Below are positions 26,092 through 34,734 of a DNA stretch of 64,000 nucleotides, in pieces. This stretch comes from Sphingomonas sp. So64.6b (lineage in GTDB: Bacteria; Pseudomonadota; Alphaproteobacteria; Sphingomonadales; Sphingomonadaceae). Every line of letters starts with the position of its first letter. Positions within the stretch are counted from its first letter, which is position 1. The translations under genes and the position numbers were made by a program. Below the pieces are notes generated by a model. It was not told the DNA's origin. It searched no databases and saw nothing but the letters and a program-made list of their open reading frames with translations. The DNA is taken from assembly GCF_014171475.1 (NCBI RefSeq), contig NZ_CP048817.1, positions 310,001 through 374,000 of the forward strand. The letters run 5' to 3'.

Positions 26092-27722
26092 CAATCCTCG
26101 TCGTCGTTATAAGCGAACGGGTCGGTCACCACCGGCTGGGTCGGCAGCGGCGGCCGCGGCAGTGCCTTGTCCGCGTTTGCCGCATTGGCCAGGAACGACG
26201 CCAGGATGATCGACCCCTGGCGCAGATCGTCCGCCTTCAGATGGTCGAACGTGTCGACGCTCGAATGGTGCGTGCGGCTGTTGTAATCAAGCGGATCCTG
26301 GATGAACTGGAAGCCCGGCGCACCGACCGCCTGCATGAACACATGGTCGGTGCCGCCGGTCTTGCGGATCACGACACTGGTCGCGCCCATCGACGCGAAG
26401 GGCGCGAGCCATTCCTTGAAAGTCGCGACCACAGCCGGGTTATTCTCCGCATAGATGCCGCGGATCTTGCCCGATCCATTGTCGAGATTGAAATAGGCGG
26501 CAAGGTCGCCATAGCCTGGTTGCGGCTTGATCGGCCAGCGGTTCGACCAGCCGTAAAAACGCTTCATGCCGGTCTGCGCCGGATCGCTGGCGTTGCCACG
26601 CGTGGCGAGATGCTGTTCGACATAAGCAAGGCTGCCGAGCAGGCCCTGTTCCTCGCCGACCCACAGCGCAAAGCGGATCGTGCGCTTCGGCCGTAGGCCG
26701 CTTGCCGACAGGATGCGCGCCGCCTCCATGATCATTGCGGTGCCCGCGCCATTGTCGCCCGCGCCGTCGCCCGCGACCCATGAATCGAGATGCGCACCTG
26801 CCATCACATAACCGGCCTTGGGGTCGGTGCCGGGGATTTCGGCGATGACATTATATGCCTTGGTGTCGCTATCGTCGAAGCGCACTTCGGTGTTGATTTC
26901 GAGCGTCGGTGCGGGGCCGATCTTGGCGAGGCGAGCGAGGCGACGATAATCCTCCGCCGCGATCTCCACGCCGGGGAGCGGCATCGTGTCGCCGACGCCG
27001 AACAGATAGCCCTCGCCATGCACCAGCTTGCCGTCGCGGTACGACATGGTCGCATAGGCCACGGCACCCTCAGCCTTGAGGAAATCACCGAGCTTCTTGG
27101 TGTAATCCAGCCGCTTCAGGCGACGATCGGCCGCCTCAGGGTCGTATTTGGGCTGCTCATACTGATCGAGCTTGGCCAGTTCCTCGGCGGTGTAGCGTTT
27201 GAACGGCGCGGTGTCGGGTTCGTTGCCGCTATTGGGCAGGGTGACCAGTACGATCTTGCCCTTCAATTGCCCGTGCCATTTGTCGAAGTCGCGCTCGCGC
27301 TTCATCGGCGCGACGAACACAGGGGCGGAGATGGTGCCGTTGGTGCCCGGCGTCCAGGCGATCGGAATCGCGGTGAGCTGGATCGGACGCGGCGTGACCA
27401 TGCGCACGCTCGACCGGTCGAGCGTCCAGCCACGGCCGAACTCGAAGCCTTCCTTATGGACGTTCTTCAGTCCCCATTCGGTGAATTGCTTCTGCGTCCA
27501 GTCCTCCGCCACGCGCATCGACGGCGAATTGGTCAGCCGCGGGCCGATCACGTCGGACAGATGCGCCGCGGTCAGCATCACCTGACTGCGCGTAATACCC
27601 TCGTCGATGATCTTGTTGACTTGCGCCTTGTCGACCTGGCCGCCCGCATTTTTTGCGGTCTGAGCGGAAATCGGCGCGGCAATGGCGATCGCCGCGACGG
27701 CGGTGAAGAGATATAAGCGCAT
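26091..27722 (-). CDS. M28-family zinc aminopeptidase, exported
   Basis: A 543-residue secreted peptidase. A signal peptide (FTAVAAIAIAAPISAQ) is followed by a long N-terminal region with a PA-type insert (about 110-200), then the M28 catalytic domain. The domain shows the zinc ligands and catalytic acids: GAHLDSWVAGDGAGDNGAGT, WVGEEQGLLGSLAY, FNLDNGSGKIRG and GGTDHVFMQAVG. The start is ATG 27722 because the signal peptide begins there; the frame continues upstream over the tRNA-Tyr region without coding features. It likely degrades peptides in the periplasm or medium. Confidence 0.92.
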   Translation of the reverse strand: MRLYLFTAVAAIAIAAPISAQTAKNAGGQVDKAQVNKIIDEGITRSQVMLTAAHLSDVIGPRLTNSPSMRVAEDWTQKQFTEWGLKNVHKEGFEFGRGWTLDRSSVRMVTPRPIQLTAIPIAWTPGTNGTISAPVFVAPMKRERDFDKWHGQLKGKIVLVTLPNSGNEPDTAPFKRYTAEELAKLDQYEQPKYDPEAADRRLKRLDYTKKLGDFLKAEGAVAYATMSYRDGKLVHGEGYLFGVGDTMPLPGVEIAAEDYRRLARLAKIGPAPTLEINTEVRFDDSDTKAYNVIAEIPGTDPKAGYVMAGAHLDSWVAGDGAGDNGAGTAMIMEAARILSASGLRPKRTIRFALWVGEEQGLLGSLAYVEQHLATRGNASDPAQTGMKRFYGWSNRWPIKPQPGYGDLAAYFNLDNGSGKIRGIYAENNPAVVATFKEWLAPFASMGATSVVIRKTGGTDHVFMQAVGAPGFQFIQDPLDYNSRTHHSSVDTFDHLKADDLRQGSIILASFLANAANADKALPRPPLPTQPVVTDPFAYNDDED

Positions 27723-27873
27723 GGAGACCCTTTGAAGCGATTGAGCAACAATGTTGCGCCACGCTATTCGGTGCCCCGTCCGCGTGCAAGCTTTGACAGC
27801 GGGTGTAACGGAGGCGTTGACACGCGCGCGATCCGCCGCCATTGGACCGCCTCGCTTTTTAGGCGGCCCGGAT

Positions 27874-27959
27874 GGACAGGTGGCCGAGTGGTTAAAGGCA
27901 GCAGACTGTAAATCTGCCCGTGCAAGCGTACGCTGGTTCGAATCCAGCCCTGTCCACCA
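27874..27959 (+). tRNA. tRNA-Tyr (anticodon GTA)
   Basis: Acceptor arms GGACAGG and CCTGTCC pair perfectly. The anticodon loop CTGTAAA gives GTA. A long variable arm (CCCGTGCAAGCGTACG area) marks a class II tRNA, as expected for Tyr; the T arm is CTGGTTCGAATCCAG. The CCA end is encoded. It is divergent from the M28 peptidase gene. Confidence 0.97.
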
Positions 27960-28156
27960 ACTCTTCGCATCCGCAGGAGTCCTGGAAAACCAAGGCTTCT
28001 TGGATTTCGTGATTCGGCTCAACGTCAATTCGCTGGCTTCACGCCATGACCGACGAATTGCGAAGCTTATCGGCGCTGTGCCGGTCTGTTGCCGCCAAGG
28101 ATGAATGCAAGGTCGCCAGTGTCTCGCACTGCCCCGCCAACCAGCCTTCCGGGCAA

Positions 28157-29095
28157 CTACCCGCCGGTAGCCAGCTGCCTAGCATACAGGGCGGCACCGT
28201 ATCCCGGTGCGTGACGTGGCTCGGCCAGCGCGAAGAGCCCGGTGTCGGCAACGATCTTCGCGAAGGCCTGGCGGACCAACGGCTCCTGCAACAGCACGCC
28301 ACCAGACCAGGACAGCGGAACCCGCTCGTCGGGCGGAAAGGACAGGGTAGTGCGCAAGCTGATCGCCAGCGCCGCGAGTTCATGGGCGGCCAACGCGAGA
28401 ATTGCGTTGGCCCCGGTATCGCCATCGGCTGCGGCACGCGACACCAGACCCGCCAGCGCGGCGATCTCGCCGCGGCTCATCGCTGCCGGCCCTATGATGC
28501 GTTGACACAGGTCAAGGTCATTGCCGAGCGACAGCGCCTCGACGATCCGCTGATGCAGAACGCCTTTGGGCGCGCGACCATCGCTCATGCGCGAAAATAG
28601 CGCGAGGCCCTGCACCGCGATCCAATAGGCCGAGCCTTCGTCGCCGAACACTTCACCCCAGCCGCCCGCGCGCGCCGTTTTGCCTTGTCGTTCGCCATAG
28701 GCGATCGATCCGGTGCCGGCGACGATGTTGATCCCGTCCTTGCAGTCGAGCGACCCCGCCCAGCCGCACACCATGTCGTTGCCGCACACGTAACGCTCAT
28801 GGCCGAGCAAGCTGCGACAGGCAGCGTGAAGCTGCGGATCGATGACGCTGTCCTCGCCATAGGCAGGCAGGCCGAAAAAGACGAAGCCAAGCGCATCGGG
28901 CTGGATGTCGAGCTGACCGCAGATCGCTGCGATCCCCTGCTCAAGCCGCGACACGGTTTCAATCATCCCGATCTCAAGATGATAGGTTGTCCCGGTCAGG
29001 GCACGCGCTTTTATCGTGCCGGTGGCGTCGATACAGACGAACTCGGTTTTGGTGCCGCCGCCGTCGACGCCTAGAAAATATGTGCGCTCGGTCAT
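28157..29095 (-). CDS. BadF/BadG/BcrA-type ATPase family sugar kinase (N-acetylhexosamine kinase)
   Basis: A 312-residue actin-fold kinase. Phosphate loop 1 is TYFLGVDGGGTKTEFVCID, the second phosphate motif is NIVAGTGSIAYGER, and GGWGEVFGDEGSAYWIA is typical of N-acetylglucosamine kinases of this family. The adenosine-binding end is LSWSGGVLLQEPLV. In this neighbourhood (AgaS-type protein, KbaZ/AgaZ, GH36 enzyme) GalNAc or galactosamine is the likely substrate, giving the 6-phosphate. ATG 29095 overlaps the stop of the agaS-like gene by four bases. It is the last gene of the leftward catabolic operon. Confidence 0.88.
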   Translation of the reverse strand: MTERTYFLGVDGGGTKTEFVCIDATGTIKARALTGTTYHLEIGMIETVSRLEQGIAAICGQLDIQPDALGFVFFGLPAYGEDSVIDPQLHAACRSLLGHERYVCGNDMVCGWAGSLDCKDGINIVAGTGSIAYGERQGKTARAGGWGEVFGDEGSAYWIAVQGLALFSRMSDGRAPKGVLHQRIVEALSLGNDLDLCQRIIGPAAMSRGEIAALAGLVSRAAADGDTGANAILALAAHELAALAISLRTTLSFPPDERVPLSWSGGVLLQEPLVRQAFAKIVADTGLFALAEPRHAPGYGAALYARQLATGG

Positions 29096-30231
29096 GGTTG
29101 CGCAGCGTAGATCCGCACGCCCTGTACAACACGATTTACGGTGCCGCTGGCATTGGGGCGGTCGGGTGTGAGCCCTAGCGCGAGCGAGACATGCAGGCCG
29201 AACATTTGCGCCGGTACGATGAACGGAAACAGCAGATCGGCATCGGTCGCATCGGCCATACCGGTGATCGTTATATCCGCGCCGTCGCCGGGTTGGGCGG
29301 AGATGACCGCCAGCGCGCCGCAATGGCCGTCGCTGCGCAGTTCCTCGACGATGTCGAGATCATAGCGGCGCGTGAGCGGATCGTTCGACACGAACACCAC
29401 GGCCAGCGTGTCGGTGTTGACGATCGTTTTCGGGCCGTGACGAAAGCCCAGCGCGGTATCGAACGCGGTGACCACCGCGCCGTCGCTCAGCTCCATCAGC
29501 TTGAGCGCCGCTTCGCGCGCGAGCCCCTTGAACACGCCGCTGCCGAGATAGACGACACGCTTGAATCCGCGCGTTGCCAGGCTGGCGACCAATGGCTCGC
29601 ACTGCGTGAGCACCTCGTCTACAGCCGCGGCGATGGCGGACTCTCGCGCATCAAGCGTATCGATGCCGGCAAGGATCGCCAGCGCCGCCAGCATCATCGC
29701 GCTGAAGCTGGAGGTCATGGCGAAGCCGCGATCATGCGTCGCTTCCGGCAACACGACGACATGCGTGTTGTCGCTGGCGCGCCGGGCCAGTTCACCCGCG
29801 GCATTGCAGGTCACGATCAGGTGATAGGCCTCGCCAATGGTCGCATCGGCCAGGTCGGCCGCGGCGACGCTTTCCGGGCTGCTGCCCGAACGACCGAACG
29901 AGACCAACAATGTCGGTGCATCGGCCCGCAGGTAAAGCGACGGTGCGCTGACGATATCGGTAGTCGCGATCGCCTCGACCGGGCGGCCCAGCTCGCGCGA
30001 TAGCCAGGGCGCGAGGCACTCGCCGATGAACGCGGAAGTGCCGGCGCCGGTCAGCACGATGCGCAGCTCGGGTCGGGCGAGCAAAGGGGTGATGAACGCT
30101 TCGATCTCTGCCCGGCGGTCGCGCAGCAATGCCTGGGTCGCGCGCAGCGTTTCGGGCTGCTGATCGATTTCGCGGCGAGTCCAGGACGTGTCGAGACCGT
30201 CGGTCTTGGGGGAGAGCAAGGTCTCAGGCAT
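29092..30231 (-). CDS. agaS: SIS-domain amino-sugar phosphate deaminase/isomerase (AgaS-like)
   Basis: A 379-residue protein with two SIS domains (about 45-190 and 215-350). Motifs: LTGAGTSAFIGECLAPWL, LLVSFGRSGSSPESVAA in the first, and VVYLGSGVFKGLAREAALK with GFRHGPKTIVN in the second. This layout fits AgaS, which converts galactosamine-6-phosphate to tagatose-6-phosphate and ammonia, and the related GlmS-isomerase-like proteins. The neighbour KbaZ/AgaZ favours the tagatose route. ATG 30231 overlaps the kbaZ stop by eight bases; ATG 30249 would add six residues. Confidence 0.85.
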   Translation of the reverse strand: MPETLLSPKTDGLDTSWTRREIDQQPETLRATQALLRDRRAEIEAFITPLLARPELRIVLTGAGTSAFIGECLAPWLSRELGRPVEAIATTDIVSAPSLYLRADAPTLLVSFGRSGSSPESVAAADLADATIGEAYHLIVTCNAAGELARRASDNTHVVVLPEATHDRGFAMTSSFSAMMLAALAILAGIDTLDARESAIAAAVDEVLTQCEPLVASLATRGFKRVVYLGSGVFKGLAREAALKLMELSDGAVVTAFDTALGFRHGPKTIVNTDTLAVVFVSNDPLTRRYDLDIVEELRSDGHCGALAVISAQPGDGADITITGMADATDADLLFPFIVPAQMFGLHVSLALGLTPDRPNASGTVNRVVQGVRIYAAQP

Positions 30232-31507
30232 CGGGAAAGCAAGCTCCATGATAGGCGTCGAGCATCGCGGCGATATGCGCCATGACGAGCTCGGCAGGGT
30301 CGAGTGTCGCCCGGCCGGCGCGTACCGCGGCATAAGCGAGCGGCAGATACTGGCTGACCAACCCGAGCGGCGGCGGCGTCCGACGCAGATTGGCGAATAG
30401 CTTTTCCTGGGCATCGGCGATCTCGGCATCGGGCCAGTAATAGCGGATGCGATCCGACAGGCTGTATTGCAGTTGCAAATCCAGCGCGGAGTCGGCGGCG
30501 TGGTAATATTTCCGCCAATGCTTCGGCTCGGCATGCATGCGCGACAGCGTGACGGCCCGCAACGCCGCGCGGTCGGGGGCTGGAATGGTCTCCGCCTCAA
30601 TCGCATCCAGCGCCCAGAGCGCTTCGCGCAACGCGAAGGTAACGCCGGGGCCGACCTTCAGGATCGCATAATGGTCGCGGACCAGGGCGGCGAGCGCATC
30701 GGGCGTCTGGTAATCGGTGGAATGCGCCTCGAACACGAGGTGCTCGACCGGCTCGATCGCATGACTAAGCGCGGTGGCGCGTTCGGGGCGATAATCGACC
30801 ACCTTGTCGTGATCGAATTCTACGCCGGGCTGGACGACGGTAGCAATTACGCGGTCCCAGGCGCTCTCCAGACCCGAGGTGCGAAACAGGTCGCGGTGCA
30901 TGTCGACCGTCGCGATCGCCGCTTCGGGTGTGGTGACCGCCAGTTCCTCGAGGTCCTCGGCCGCGCCGCCTGGAACGGGCACTTCGGTGCCGATCACATA
31001 GACCGGCGCATCGGCGGCATCGCCCTCGAACGCAGCCTCGGCCACACGGCACAGACGCGCGGCGCGCTCGGCGATGGTAGGTTCGGGCAACGGCACCGGA
31101 TCGTCGGCGCAGCTCATCGAGCAATCGAGATGGATCTTGCGAAAGCCAGCACGGACATAATCCGCGATCATCACTGCAGCCTTGTCTAGCGCTTCGGCAG
31201 CCGGCGCGGTCGTCCAGACGTTGGGGCCGAGATGATCGCCGCCAAGCACGAGGCGATCCAGCGGGAATCCAACCCTGGCGGCGATCGCTTGCACGAAATC
31301 GCGATAATCGGCGGGCACCATGCCGGTATAACCGCCGTCCTGGTTCACCTGGTTGGAGGTGGCCTCGATCAGGGCGATCGGCTGGCCGGTGGCGAGCGCA
31401 TGGCGCAACGTCGCCTCGATCACCAACGGGTGCGCGGAACAGACCGACGTCACGCCGATCCGCTCACCGGCCTTGTGCCGAAGCACCATCTCTAGAATCG
31501 CTTGCAC
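30224..31507 (-). CDS. kbaZ: KbaZ/GatZ/AgaZ family protein (tagatose bisphosphate aldolase non-catalytic subunit or tagatose-6-P kinase)
   Basis: A 427-residue TIM-barrel protein of the GatZ/KbaZ family. Family stretches are clear: GIGVTSVCSAHPLVIEATL-like N-terminus, VNQDGGYTGMVPADYR, LGGDHLGPNVW, IHLDCSMSCADDP and KVGPGVTFALREALWALD. In enteric bacteria the protein stabilises the class II aldolase KbaY/GatY; in several proteobacterial GalNAc pathways the homologue AgaZ has been proposed to be a tagatose-6-phosphate kinase. No KbaY-like aldolase is in the window, so the second role is worth considering. The start is GTG 31507 with AAGGAG six bases upstream. Confidence 0.88.
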   Translation of the reverse strand: MQAILEMVLRHKAGERIGVTSVCSAHPLVIEATLRHALATGQPIALIEATSNQVNQDGGYTGMVPADYRDFVQAIAARVGFPLDRLVLGGDHLGPNVWTTAPAAEALDKAAVMIADYVRAGFRKIHLDCSMSCADDPVPLPEPTIAERAARLCRVAEAAFEGDAADAPVYVIGTEVPVPGGAAEDLEELAVTTPEAAIATVDMHRDLFRTSGLESAWDRVIATVVQPGVEFDHDKVVDYRPERATALSHAIEPVEHLVFEAHSTDYQTPDALAALVRDHYAILKVGPGVTFALREALWALDAIEAETIPAPDRAALRAVTLSRMHAEPKHWRKYYHAADSALDLQLQYSLSDRIRYYWPDAEIADAQEKLFANLRRTPPPLGLVSQYLPLAYAAVRAGRATLDPAELVMAHIAAMLDAYHGACFPDA

Positions 31508-31537
31508 ATCGGCTCCTTCTGGGAACGGCTGTATCTT

Positions 31538-31566
31538 ATTATAATGGGAAAAACAACGAAACGAAA
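31538..31566 (-). promoter_or_regulatory. Promoter of the kbaZ-agaS-kinase operon
   Basis: On the minus strand a perfect TATAAT lies at 31543-31538, with a weak -35 TTTCGT at 31566-31561, 17 bases away. The -35 sits within the TTTCGTTT-type repeats, so a bound repressor would block it. Transcription would begin near 31531, about 25 bases before the GTG of kbaZ. Confidence 0.55.
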
Positions 31567-31590
31567 TATAACGAAACTATTTTGTTTCGG
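31551..31590. promoter_or_regulatory. Putative DeoR-family operator (AACGAAA repeats) upstream of kbaZ
   Basis: Three phased AACGAAA units (read on the plus strand: AACGAAACGAAATA, then AACGAAAC) and a TTTGTTTCGG end lie over the -35 region of the kbaZ operon. The same TTTCGTTT word occurs before the amidohydrolase/GH36 pair and the deoR/TonB receptor pair. Assignment to the local DeoR-type repressor is inferred. Confidence 0.5.
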
Positions 31591-32497
31591 CAATTGCATC
31601 CGGATCCTTGGCATCGGGCTCGATCGCCAACAACAGCGACGCGACGAGCGCAAGGAGGATGCCGACGGTCTTGAGCGGCCCGGGCACGACGCCCAGGATC
31701 ACCAACGACAGCAAGGCGGTGGCAAGCGGCGCGCCGGCATTGGCAAGCGGGGCGACGATGATCGCCTTGCCGTAACGGAACGCGAAGACCAGGGTCAGCG
31801 CGCCAATCGCGTTGAGCAGCTGGATCAGCGCGGCGAGCCACGGACCGTCCAGCCCCCAGTTGATCGGTCGTGCGAAGTCGGTCATCGCCCAGGCGACCGG
31901 GATCAGCACCAGCCCGGACAGCATCATATAGACGAAGATGCTTTCGCCCGACATGACGTGGTTGGCCGCCTTCATGAAATAGGCTTGCACGCCCCAGCAC
32001 AGCATCACGACCATCGCCGGGATGAGCCAGGCCGACGAAGCGCCGCCGCCGCTGCCCGGCGCAAAGTCGAAGGTTGGCAGCGCGAGCAGCGCGAGCAGGA
32101 TGCCAAGCGTGCCGAGCCGCCCGGTGCGTTCGCGCATCAGCACGAACGACAACGCGATCGTCACGATCGGCGACAGCGAGATGATCGGGAAGATGAGATA
32201 GGCCGGCCCGCGCGCGACGGCGTAGAACAATACCATCTGCCCGCCCGCGCCAAGCAACCCGATCGCCAGACCATAGCCGATCGCGCGCGGCGAGATGTCG
32301 AGCTTCCAGCCGGCCAGCCCCAGCACGACCAACGCAGGCGGAATCATCGTCAGCGCCCAGACGCAATAAACCAGGGTTTCGGGAAAGCCATGCTGCGGGG
32401 ACAGGCCGGAAAAAGCGCCCCATACGCCCCACAGAATGACGGTGACCAGCGCATTGAACAGCCAGGCGCGGCTTGACGGCGCGACCATCCCGGTCAT
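31577..32497 (-). CDS. DMT-superfamily (EamA) permease
   Basis: A 306-residue membrane protein with ten hydrophobic helices arranged as two EamA repeats (about 12-145 and 160-295). Motifs such as AYLIFPIISLSPIVTIALSF and ANAGAPLATALLSLVILG end the repeats. It most likely carries the sugar or amino sugar released by the neighbouring glycosidase across the inner membrane, replacing the PTS or ABC systems used elsewhere; this is inferred from position only. ATG 32497 overlaps the stop of the GH36-like gene by four bases. Its 3' end runs into the operator region before kbaZ. Confidence 0.85.
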   Translation of the reverse strand: MTGMVAPSSRAWLFNALVTVILWGVWGAFSGLSPQHGFPETLVYCVWALTMIPPALVVLGLAGWKLDISPRAIGYGLAIGLLGAGGQMVLFYAVARGPAYLIFPIISLSPIVTIALSFVLMRERTGRLGTLGILLALLALPTFDFAPGSGGGASSAWLIPAMVVMLCWGVQAYFMKAANHVMSGESIFVYMMLSGLVLIPVAWAMTDFARPINWGLDGPWLAALIQLLNAIGALTLVFAFRYGKAIIVAPLANAGAPLATALLSLVILGVVPGPLKTVGILLALVASLLLAIEPDAKDPDAIAETK

Positions 32498-34587
32498 GCT
32501 TTCCCTCCCGGTGCAGGCGTGGCTCGCACGAGCAGGAAGCGCTGGAATTTGGCTTGGATGCTGTTCTTCTCCGCCGTCGCCGTGCCGAGCGGACTGCCGG
32601 TGAAACTGTCGGTCAGCGTGTAGCGACCGGCACCGAGCCCGCGCAGCATGAGCGGGCCATCCCAGGTATCGGCATAAAAGGCGTAATGCAGCGCACCATC
32701 GCGTTCGATCGCATGCGCCTCCGGCTTGTCGAATCCGATATCGTAGAGGCCGCCGAGGTAGCGCCCCTTGGGCAGCATATTGGCGCGGTACAGGTCGATC
32801 CACTTGCGCCACAGCGCTTCCTTCTGCGCCGTCAGCACAAAGCCACCGGGCGGGAGCGGTTCGGCGGGATTGGGCACGTCTTTCGGCCAGGTGAATTTGG
32901 TCGAAGGGATCGCACCGATCCCATAGGTGGAGGCGAAGTCATCGCGCCCGTCGCTCAATTCGACATGGTCGCCGGAAAATGGCGCGGACGGGCCCATCAG
33001 CGCCTTGAACGTCTTGCCTTTCAGCCGGACTTGCCAGGACGAGGTGGGATCGGACGCCGGCGTATTGTTCATCGCCGGGATATTATGGAACGCGAAGCTG
33101 TCGCCGCACGGGCACAGCTCGATCACCGCCTGCGGGTTGATCGCCATCGCCTCGTCATAGATCGCCTTCCAGAAATCCTGAAGCTTCTCGAACGATTCCT
33201 CAGGGCGGGCATGGTTGTGCGCGGGGTTGTAGCAGGGTGCGACGCCGTTCAGATGCTGCCCGTCGAGCTTCAGCCCCTCGAACCCCCAATCGCCGATGAT
33301 GCGGCGGACCTGTTTGCGGAAGAATTCGATCGTCGGTGGATAGGCCGGACACATGGTGAAGGCGCTCCACCAGCTGACATTCTGCGCCGCGCCGTCACGA
33401 TCGAGGATCAGCATATCGGCATGGTCGCGCAGGATATCAGTGCCGGGATCGATCGCCAGCGGGGCAAACCACAAGCGCGGGCGCATGCCGTCGGCTTTGA
33501 TGCGATCGGCGAAGGCCTTCATGTCGGCATCCCCGCGCGGGAATTTCTTGCGATCGAGTTTCCAGTCGCCTTCGGACGTTTGCCAGCCATCGTCGAGCAC
33601 TGCCCATTCGAAGCCCAGCTCCTTCGCCTTGGGCAGCGTGCCGTACACCTGTTCGGGGGTGAAGTTGCGCTCATAGCCCCAGGCGCACCAGATCGGGCCA
33701 TAGCTCGATTCCGGGATAGCGGGGGCAGCAAGACCGCGTTCCGCCATGATGCGGCGATAGGCGTCGAGCGGGCGGAAATGATCGCCGCTATGCGCCATCA
33801 GGAAAGCGGTCGGCAGAGTCAGCGTGGCGCCGGGCGCGAGCAAGGTCGGCTCGTCGCCCGACAGGCCGATGCGCGTTCCGTCCGGCTGCGCCGCAACCGG
33901 CAGCGAGACCAGCCGTGGCACCGTTTCGACATGGCCGACCGCCAGGCCCACATCGCGGCGCCACACCACGGCGACCGGCGTGCCGCCGCCATAATCGGAG
34001 CCGTTCATGCCCATGAAATTACGCTGCTCGAAACCAGGCGCGACCTTTTGCACCCAGTCGCGGCGATCGGGATAAGAGGCGCCGGCGAAGCTCCACGCGC
34101 CTGCCGGATGAGTCAGCAGATCGTGAGTCGCGACGCGCCAGCCGGCGATCGCCAGCGGGACCGTGCCGGTGTTGCGATAGCGTAGCGCGTACAAGGCGAG
34201 ACCGGGATAATGATCGAGGAAGGTGACATCGAGCAGCTGTTCCATCGCGCCGCTGGCCGTGGCGCGCAGCTGGTGCCGGGCGCCCGGGCCGTGCGGGCCT
34301 GATACGGCTGTTTCCTTATGGTCGAGCAGCAGGAAACGATCGAGCCTGCGATGATCGGCGAGGAACAATGCCTCGCCGGCCGCCATCGGTGTCACCGGCT
34401 TGCCGCCATGCGACACGCGGGACTGCATCGCGGCATCGAACTCGATTGTCAGCGTCCCATCGGAAAGCTTCACGGCCGCCGGCGCCGCGGCCCAGGCGCG
34501 GGCAGTCAGCGTCGGCCCGGCGACCAGGGCTGCGCCGGCCATCAGGCGGCTGAGCATCGCACGACGATCAACAAGGTTGGACAGCAT
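32494..34587 (-). CDS. GH36-like alpha-galactosidase / alpha-N-acetylgalactosaminidase, Tat-exported
   Basis: A 697-residue glycoside hydrolase. The N-terminus DRRAMLSRLMAGAALVAG is a twin-arginine-like signal. A beta-sandwich domain (about 40-280) precedes the TIM barrel with WAVLDDGWQ near residue 330, the nucleophile-like Asp in GLKLDGQHLN near 441 and WSAFTMCPAYPP between. A C-terminal beta domain follows (RYTLTDSFTGSPLG). This pattern fits clan GH-D (GH36/GH27). Given the AgaS/KbaZ/kinase genes alongside, terminal alpha-GalNAc or alpha-Gal is the likely substrate. AGGAG lies 13 bases before the chosen ATG. It is first in an operon with the permease, divergent from the amidohydrolase gene. 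Confidence 0.82.
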   Translation of the reverse strand: MLSNLVDRRAMLSRLMAGAALVAGPTLTARAWAAAPAAVKLSDGTLTIEFDAAMQSRVSHGGKPVTPMAAGEALFLADHRRLDRFLLLDHKETAVSGPHGPGARHQLRATASGAMEQLLDVTFLDHYPGLALYALRYRNTGTVPLAIAGWRVATHDLLTHPAGAWSFAGASYPDRRDWVQKVAPGFEQRNFMGMNGSDYGGGTPVAVVWRRDVGLAVGHVETVPRLVSLPVAAQPDGTRIGLSGDEPTLLAPGATLTLPTAFLMAHSGDHFRPLDAYRRIMAERGLAAPAIPESSYGPIWCAWGYERNFTPEQVYGTLPKAKELGFEWAVLDDGWQTSEGDWKLDRKKFPRGDADMKAFADRIKADGMRPRLWFAPLAIDPGTDILRDHADMLILDRDGAAQNVSWWSAFTMCPAYPPTIEFFRKQVRRIIGDWGFEGLKLDGQHLNGVAPCYNPAHNHARPEESFEKLQDFWKAIYDEAMAINPQAVIELCPCGDSFAFHNIPAMNNTPASDPTSSWQVRLKGKTFKALMGPSAPFSGDHVELSDGRDDFASTYGIGAIPSTKFTWPKDVPNPAEPLPPGGFVLTAQKEALWRKWIDLYRANMLPKGRYLGGLYDIGFDKPEAHAIERDGALHYAFYADTWDGPLMLRGLGAGRYTLTDSFTGSPLGTATAEKNSIQAKFQRFLLVRATPAPGGKA

Positions 34588-34695
34588 GGCGATAGGCTCT
34601 CCTGATATCGGCCGAGGGGCAAACGGACGGCCACAGAAGAAAGATGTTGCACGAACGGCAGGGGCGGCGCAAACCATATTCGCAATTTAATGGAT

Positions 34696-34722
34696 CGTTT
34701 TGTTTCGTTTCGTTTGTTTCGG
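34696..34722. promoter_or_regulatory. Putative DeoR-family operator, TTTCGTTT tandem repeats
   Basis: Tandem GTTTCGTTTCGTTTGTTTCG lies in the intergenic region between the divergent GH36-like and amidohydrolase genes, just before the amidohydrolase ribosome site GGAGAGG. It shares the word TTTCGTTT with sites at 31.55 and 36.71 kb. Confidence 0.5.
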
Positions 34723-34734
34723 AGAGGCCAAAAG

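Noticed and set aside
27960..28156. Gene between tRNA-Tyr and the sugar kinase
   Set aside because: The overlapping short frames here have no start context or family features; the stretch seems non-coding.
31502..32476. 324-codon plus-strand frame
   Set aside because: Antisense to the DMT permease; product is mostly Gln/Arg/Asp without hydrophobic or domain pattern.
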